Shown in pieces: positions 6,256-8,960 of a DNA stretch of 8,960 nucleotides. The notes below the pieces were generated by a model. That model made no database searches. It was not told where the DNA came from and saw nothing but the letters and a program-made list of their open reading frames with translations. Within the stretch, counting starts at the first letter, position 1. Every line of letters begins with the position of its first letter. This DNA is from Planctomycetota bacterium (GTDB lineage Bacteria > Planctomycetota > MHYJ01 > JACPRB01): contig JAHFOZ010000204.1 of NCBI GenBank assembly GCA_023261405.1, forward strand, positions 1-8,960, in the 5' to 3' direction. The position numbers and the translations under genes were made by a program.

Positions 6256-7370
6256 CGGTTCGCCTTGTCCCAGGCGACCAGCTGCTCGATGGTGTAGTCC
6301 GCCTCCGGGTCCGTCAGCTCGGGGAACATCGGGAGCGAGAGGCACTGCGCCGCATTCCTCACGCAGTGGGGGACTCTCTTCACCTCGGCCTTCTTTCCCC
6401 ACGGGAATCCCTTCTGCTGGTGGATCGCGATCGGGTAGTGCGTCTTGACGTCGACCCCGGCGGCGAGCATGTCCTTCTCGAGCTGGTCGCGCTTCGGGTG
6501 CTCGATGACATAGACGTGATAGACGTGCCGGTAGCCCTCGGGCTCGACCGGGAGCCGGAAGCTCGTCCCCCTGAGCCCGGCCGTGTAGCGCGCGGCGATC
6601 TCGCGCCGCCGGTCGGTCCACCTCGTGATGTGCCGGAGCTTCACGCTCAGGATCGCCGCGTGGAGGTCGTCGAGACGGCTGTTGAAGCCGAAGCTGTGGA
6701 CGGAGCGGACCGTCGAGCCGTGGTTGCGCATCTTGCGGCAGTAGGCGTCGATGTCCTCGCGGTCGGTCACGACGGCGCCGCCGTCGCCGAACGTGCCCAG
6801 GTTCTTCTGGATGATGAAGCTGGTCGCCACGGCGTCCGAGAGCTCGCCCTGCTTCCAGCCGGGGCCGTGGCCGTCGATGCCTTGCGCGTTGTCCTCGACG
6901 ACCCAGAGCTTCTTCTTCCTGGCGATGGCGCTGATCGCCTTCATGTCGGCCGAGAGGCCGTAGAGGTGGACGGGGACGATGCCCTTCGTCCTCTTCGTGA
7001 TGGCCGCCTCGGCCTTCCTGGGGTCGATGTTGCGGGTCCTGGGATCGCAGTCGACCAGAACGGCCTTGGCCCCGGCGATCCAGATGGCCTCCGCGGTCGC
7101 GAAGAACGTGTTGGCGGTGGTGATGATCTCGTCGCCCGGCTTCACCCCCAGGGCCATGAAGGCCAGCCAGAGGGCGTCCGTCCCGGAGTTCAAGCCGCAG
7201 GCGTACTTCCGGCCGGAGTACTTCGAGAGGTCCTGCTCGAACTGCTTGAGCGCGGGCCCCATGACGTAGGCGCCGCTCTCCAGGACCTTGAGGATCGCGT
7301 CGTCGAGCTCCTTCTTGATGGAGCGGTACTGCCGCACGTGGCCGTAGAAGGGCGCCTTGATCTCGGGCAT
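6252..7370 (-). CDS. DegT/DnrJ/EryC1-family PLP-dependent sugar aminotransferase
   Basis: The protein has 372 residues and is full length. Numbered from ATG 7370, it shows LNSGTDAL (60-67, cofactor phosphate loop), VEDNAQ (158-163, with D160 facing the PLP pyridine nitrogen and Q163 near the cofactor), and SFIIQKNLGTFGDGG (184-198) with K189 as the Schiff-base lysine. GFNSRLDDLHAAIL (228-241) and THYPIAIHQQ (310-319) are further family signatures. These enzymes transfer an amino group to a keto-sugar, usually nucleotide-linked and sometimes a sugar phosphate. The start is set by AAAGGTGA upstream; an in-frame TTG at 7388 would place that site inside the gene. The gene ends in a 4-base overlap with the oxidoreductase gene, so the two are probably made in step. 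This order is that of oxidase/aminotransferase pairs such as WbpB/WbpE and NtdC/NtdA. The exact sugar is unknown. Confidence 0.88.
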   Translation of the reverse strand: MPEIKAPFYGHVRQYRSIKKELDDAILKVLESGAYVMGPALKQFEQDLSKYSGRKYACGLNSGTDALWLAFMALGVKPGDEIITTANTFFATAEAIWIAGAKAVLVDCDPRTRNIDPRKAEAAITKRTKGIVPVHLYGLSADMKAISAIARKKKLWVVEDNAQGIDGHGPGWKQGELSDAVATSFIIQKNLGTFGDGGAVVTDREDIDAYCRKMRNHGSTVRSVHSFGFNSRLDDLHAAILSVKLRHITRWTDRRREIAARYTAGLRGTSFRLPVEPEGYRHVYHVYVIEHPKRDQLEKDMLAAGVDVKTHYPIAIHQQKGFPWGKKAEVKRVPHCVRNAAQCLSLPMFPELTDPEADYTIEQLVAWDKANR

Positions 7371-7374
7371 CCGG

Positions 7375-7382
7375 TCACCTTT
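7375..7382 (-). promoter_or_regulatory. Ribosome binding site that fixes the aminotransferase start
   Basis: AAAGGTGA on the minus strand lies 4 bases before the ATG, with the AAAGG core 7 bases away. It favours ATG 7370 over the in-frame TTG at 7388. The 51-base gap back to nagB shows no convincing promoter. Confidence 0.6.
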
Positions 7383-7421
7383 CAGCAAGTTGCAGTGATT
7401 GATACGCGCGGCGGGCGGGGA

Positions 7422-8192
7422 TCATTTCTGCCCCACGCGCCACTTGTTGGCGAAAACCCACTTGTAGTAGTCGACGCGCTTGAGCCGGGAGGCGGCGGCC
7501 TCGTCCAGGATCACCACGGCCCGCGGGTGGAGCTGGGTCATCGACGCGGGGACCTCCGCCGCGAGGGGCCCCTCGACGAACCACTCCACGACCTGCGCCT
7601 TGTCCGCCCCGCTCACCATCATCAGGAGCTTGCGGGCCTCCATGATCGTCCCGATCCCCATCGTGATCGCCCAGTTGGGGAGCTGCGCCGCGGTCTCGGG
7701 GTTGTCCAGGTACTGCGTCATCGTCTCCGGCGTGAGCGTCTTGGGGCGCGTGCGCGAGCCCAGCGACGAGCCCGGCTCGTTGAAGGCGATGTGGCCGTTC
7801 CGCCCGAGCCCCAGGAGCTGCAGGTCGATGCCCCCCGCCGCGCGGATCGACGCCTCGTAGGCGTCCGAGGCCGCCTCGAGGTCCTTCACGTCACCCCGGA
7901 GCAGCCTCACGTTGCGGGGCTCCATCTTCACGTGGTCGACGAAGTGCCGGCGCAGGATGCTGTGGAAGCTGGCGGGGTTCTCCGGCCCCAGGCCGTAAAG
8001 CTCGTCGAGGTTGAAACAGATGACCTTCGCGAAGGCCTCCGGGTTCCGGCGCAGCCGCTCGTAGAGCCCCAGCGGGGTCTTCCCCGTGGCGAGGCCGAGC
8101 ACGAGGTCCGGCTTGCGGGCGAGCTCAGCCTGCACGAGCTGGGCGGCGCGGTCGCAGACCGTGCCGTAATCGGGCTCAATGATGATTTCCAT
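7422..8192 (-). CDS. nagB: Glucosamine-6-phosphate deaminase
   Basis: The enzyme converts glucosamine-6-phosphate to fructose-6-phosphate and ammonia in the cytoplasm. The protein has 256 residues, close to the short Gram-positive-type NagB. Motifs are VLGLATGKTPLGLYERL (31-47, phosphate loop), FNLDELYGL (60-68; D63 is the general-base position), LGLGRNGHIAFNEPGSSL (127-144; H134 and E139 catalytic) and SRTRPKTLT (146-154). ITMGIGTIMEARKLLMMVSG (176-195) and QLHPRAVVILD (220-230) follow. N132 replaces the Asp of E. coli NagB, as in Bacillus subtilis NagB, so it does not imply loss of activity. No extra C-terminal allosteric or N-acetyltransferase domain is present. The ATG lies 17 bases inside the end of nagA, so the two are translated together. 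Confidence 0.92.
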   Translation of the reverse strand: MEIIIEPDYGTVCDRAAQLVQAELARKPDLVLGLATGKTPLGLYERLRRNPEAFAKVICFNLDELYGLGPENPASFHSILRRHFVDHVKMEPRNVRLLRGDVKDLEAASDAYEASIRAAGGIDLQLLGLGRNGHIAFNEPGSSLGSRTRPKTLTPETMTQYLDNPETAAQLPNWAITMGIGTIMEARKLLMMVSGADKAQVVEWFVEGPLAAEVPASMTQLHPRAVVILDEAAASRLKRVDYYKWVFANKWRVGQK

Positions 8193-8960
8193 GGAGCAGC
8201 TCGCCTTCCACGAACGCCATCCGGACCTTCAGGCGGGGATCGAGGAGCAGCACGTCCGCGTCGGCCCCCGCGCGAAGCACGCCCTTCCGGCCGTAGAGGC
8301 CGAGGAGACGCGCCGGGTTGGCGCTGGCCAGCCCGATCGCCCGCTCCGGGGGCATCCCCGTATCCGCGATGAGGAAACGGACGCCGTCCAGGATCGAGTA
8401 GGCGCTCCCCGCCAGGCGACCGCTGCTCTTCACCGTGACCTTGCCGGAGTTGATCACGTAGCGCTCGCCGTCCGCCACGATCTCGCCGTCGGGGGCGTCG
8501 AGGGCGAAGACGGTGTCGCTCACCAGGACCGGCGACGTGGGCGGCTTGAGCTTGAGGAGGATCATCGCCGCCCCGAGGCTCAGGTGCGTGCGGTCGTAGA
8601 TGAACCCGCAGGTGAGCCGGTCGATGAGGAGCGCGGCGTTGAGGATGGTCTCGTCCCGGTGGTGGAGCGGCGACATGCCGTTGAAGACGTGGGTCACGTG
8701 GCGGAGGCCGTCGCCCAGGACCGCGCGGCTGACGTCTGCGGCCGAGGCCATGGAGTGACCGGCCGACATGATGACGCCGCGGCGCGAGCCCTCGCGGATC
8801 ACTTCGAGCGCGCCGGGCAGCTCCGGCGCGATCGTCATCATCCGGAGGAGGCCGCGGGCGGCCTTCGCGTACTCGCGGAACTCGGCGCGGTCGGGCCGGC
8901 GGAGGTGATCCTCCCGGTGCGCGCCGCGTCGCTCCTTGCAGAGGAATGGTCCTTCGAGAT
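8176..8960 (-). CDS. nagA: N-acetylglucosamine-6-phosphate deacetylase (5' partial)
   Basis: The frame is open to the right edge, and 260 C-terminal residues are visible. The usual length is about 380, so roughly a third is missing. Numbered from the first whole codon, LEGPFL (1-6) carries the metal-ligand Glu E2. GHS at 67-69 and THVFNGMSPLHH (89-100) supply H68 and H90. YDRTHLS (121-127) supplies H125, and VSDT (146-149) carries the catalytic Asp D148. GRLAGSA (180-186) and SANPARLLGL (212-221) are typical late motifs. An internal ATG pair near 8836-8841 is not the start, because the conserved LEGPF motif precedes it. The enzyme removes acetate from GlcNAc-6-phosphate, feeding NagB. The nagA-nagB order matches that of B. 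subtilis. DRTH where DGxH is usual is a small oddity. Confidence 0.92.
   Translation of the reverse strand, partial: LEGPFLCKERRGAHREDHLRRPDRAEFREYAKAARGLLRMMTIAPELPGALEVIREGSRRGVIMSAGHSMASAADVSRAVLGDGLRHVTHVFNGMSPLHHRDETILNAALLIDRLTCGFIYDRTHLSLGAAMILLKLKPPTSPVLVSDTVFALDAPDGEIVADGERYVINSGKVTVKSSGRLAGSAYSILDGVRFLIADTGMPPERAIGLASANPARLLGLYGRKGVLRAGADADVLLLDPRLKVRMAFVEGELLHGNHH

Noticed and set aside
5173..6621. A 482-residue oxidoreductase starting inside the aminotransferase gene
   Set aside because: The added leader has no similarity to the family, and the Rossmann fold begins right after GTG 6255, which overlaps the upstream stop by GTGA.
7791..7799. Asp-to-Asn change in the NagB GHIAFNEP motif region, as a sign of lost activity
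   Set aside because: B. subtilis NagB also has RNGH here and is active, so this is a subtype feature.
6366..8372. 668-codon open frame on the plus strand across the aminotransferase, nagB and nagA
   Set aside because: Low-complexity Arg/Asp/Val/Leu composition, no motif, and it spans three well-supported genes on the other strand.

Overview
The window is GC-rich bacterial chromosome with densely packed genes and strong G/C third-position bias. It carries no rRNA, tRNA, CRISPR array or transposase that I can see. The gene families suggest Planctomycetota or a close relative. The pointers are an ECF-like sigma factor of the type expanded in Planctomycetes, Acidobacteria and Verrucomicrobia, secreted proteins with prenyltransferase/squalene-cyclase-like helical repeats, and GTG starts with a mix of strong and absent Shine-Dalgarno sites. 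The phylum is an inference from family knowledge; no marker gene is present.

Left part (1-3827, + strand). A CsgG-type protein, cut at its 5' end, finishes in two tetracysteine zinc-ribbon units. Seven bases later starts a 737-residue exported protein. It has a signal peptide, two more zinc ribbons, a Pro/Ala linker, an alpha/alpha-toroid domain and a von Willebrand A (VWA) domain with a complete MIDAS. A perfect extended -10 element then precedes an unrecognised 74-residue gene, which may be read from a nearly leaderless mRNA. This gene overlaps the sigma factor gene by GTGA.

Middle (3828-5176). The sigma gene converges on a leftward gene for a second secreted toroid protein, a stand-alone paralogue of the toroid in the VWA protein. 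A GC-rich hairpin lies between them. The leftward gene has a well-formed promoter (TTGATC, 17 bp, TATAAG) and a strong Shine-Dalgarno. A 12-bp palindrome covers the -35 element.

Right part (5173-8960, - strand). A compact four-gene cluster is read leftward: nagA (5' end outside the window), nagB, a DegT/DnrJ-family aminotransferase and a Gfo/Idh/MocA oxidoreductase. nagA/nagB overlap by 17 bases and aminotransferase/oxidoreductase by 4. NagA and NagB turn N-acetylglucosamine-6-phosphate into fructose-6-phosphate. The last two genes form the kind of oxidase-aminotransferase pair that makes 3-amino sugars, so the cluster joins amino-sugar breakdown with probable amino-sugar synthesis.

The part most likely to be undescribed is the left and middle block: an exported zinc-ribbon/toroid/VWA protein with a zinc-ribbon CsgG partner, a tiny gene coupled to an ECF-like sigma factor, and a convergent toroid paralogue.
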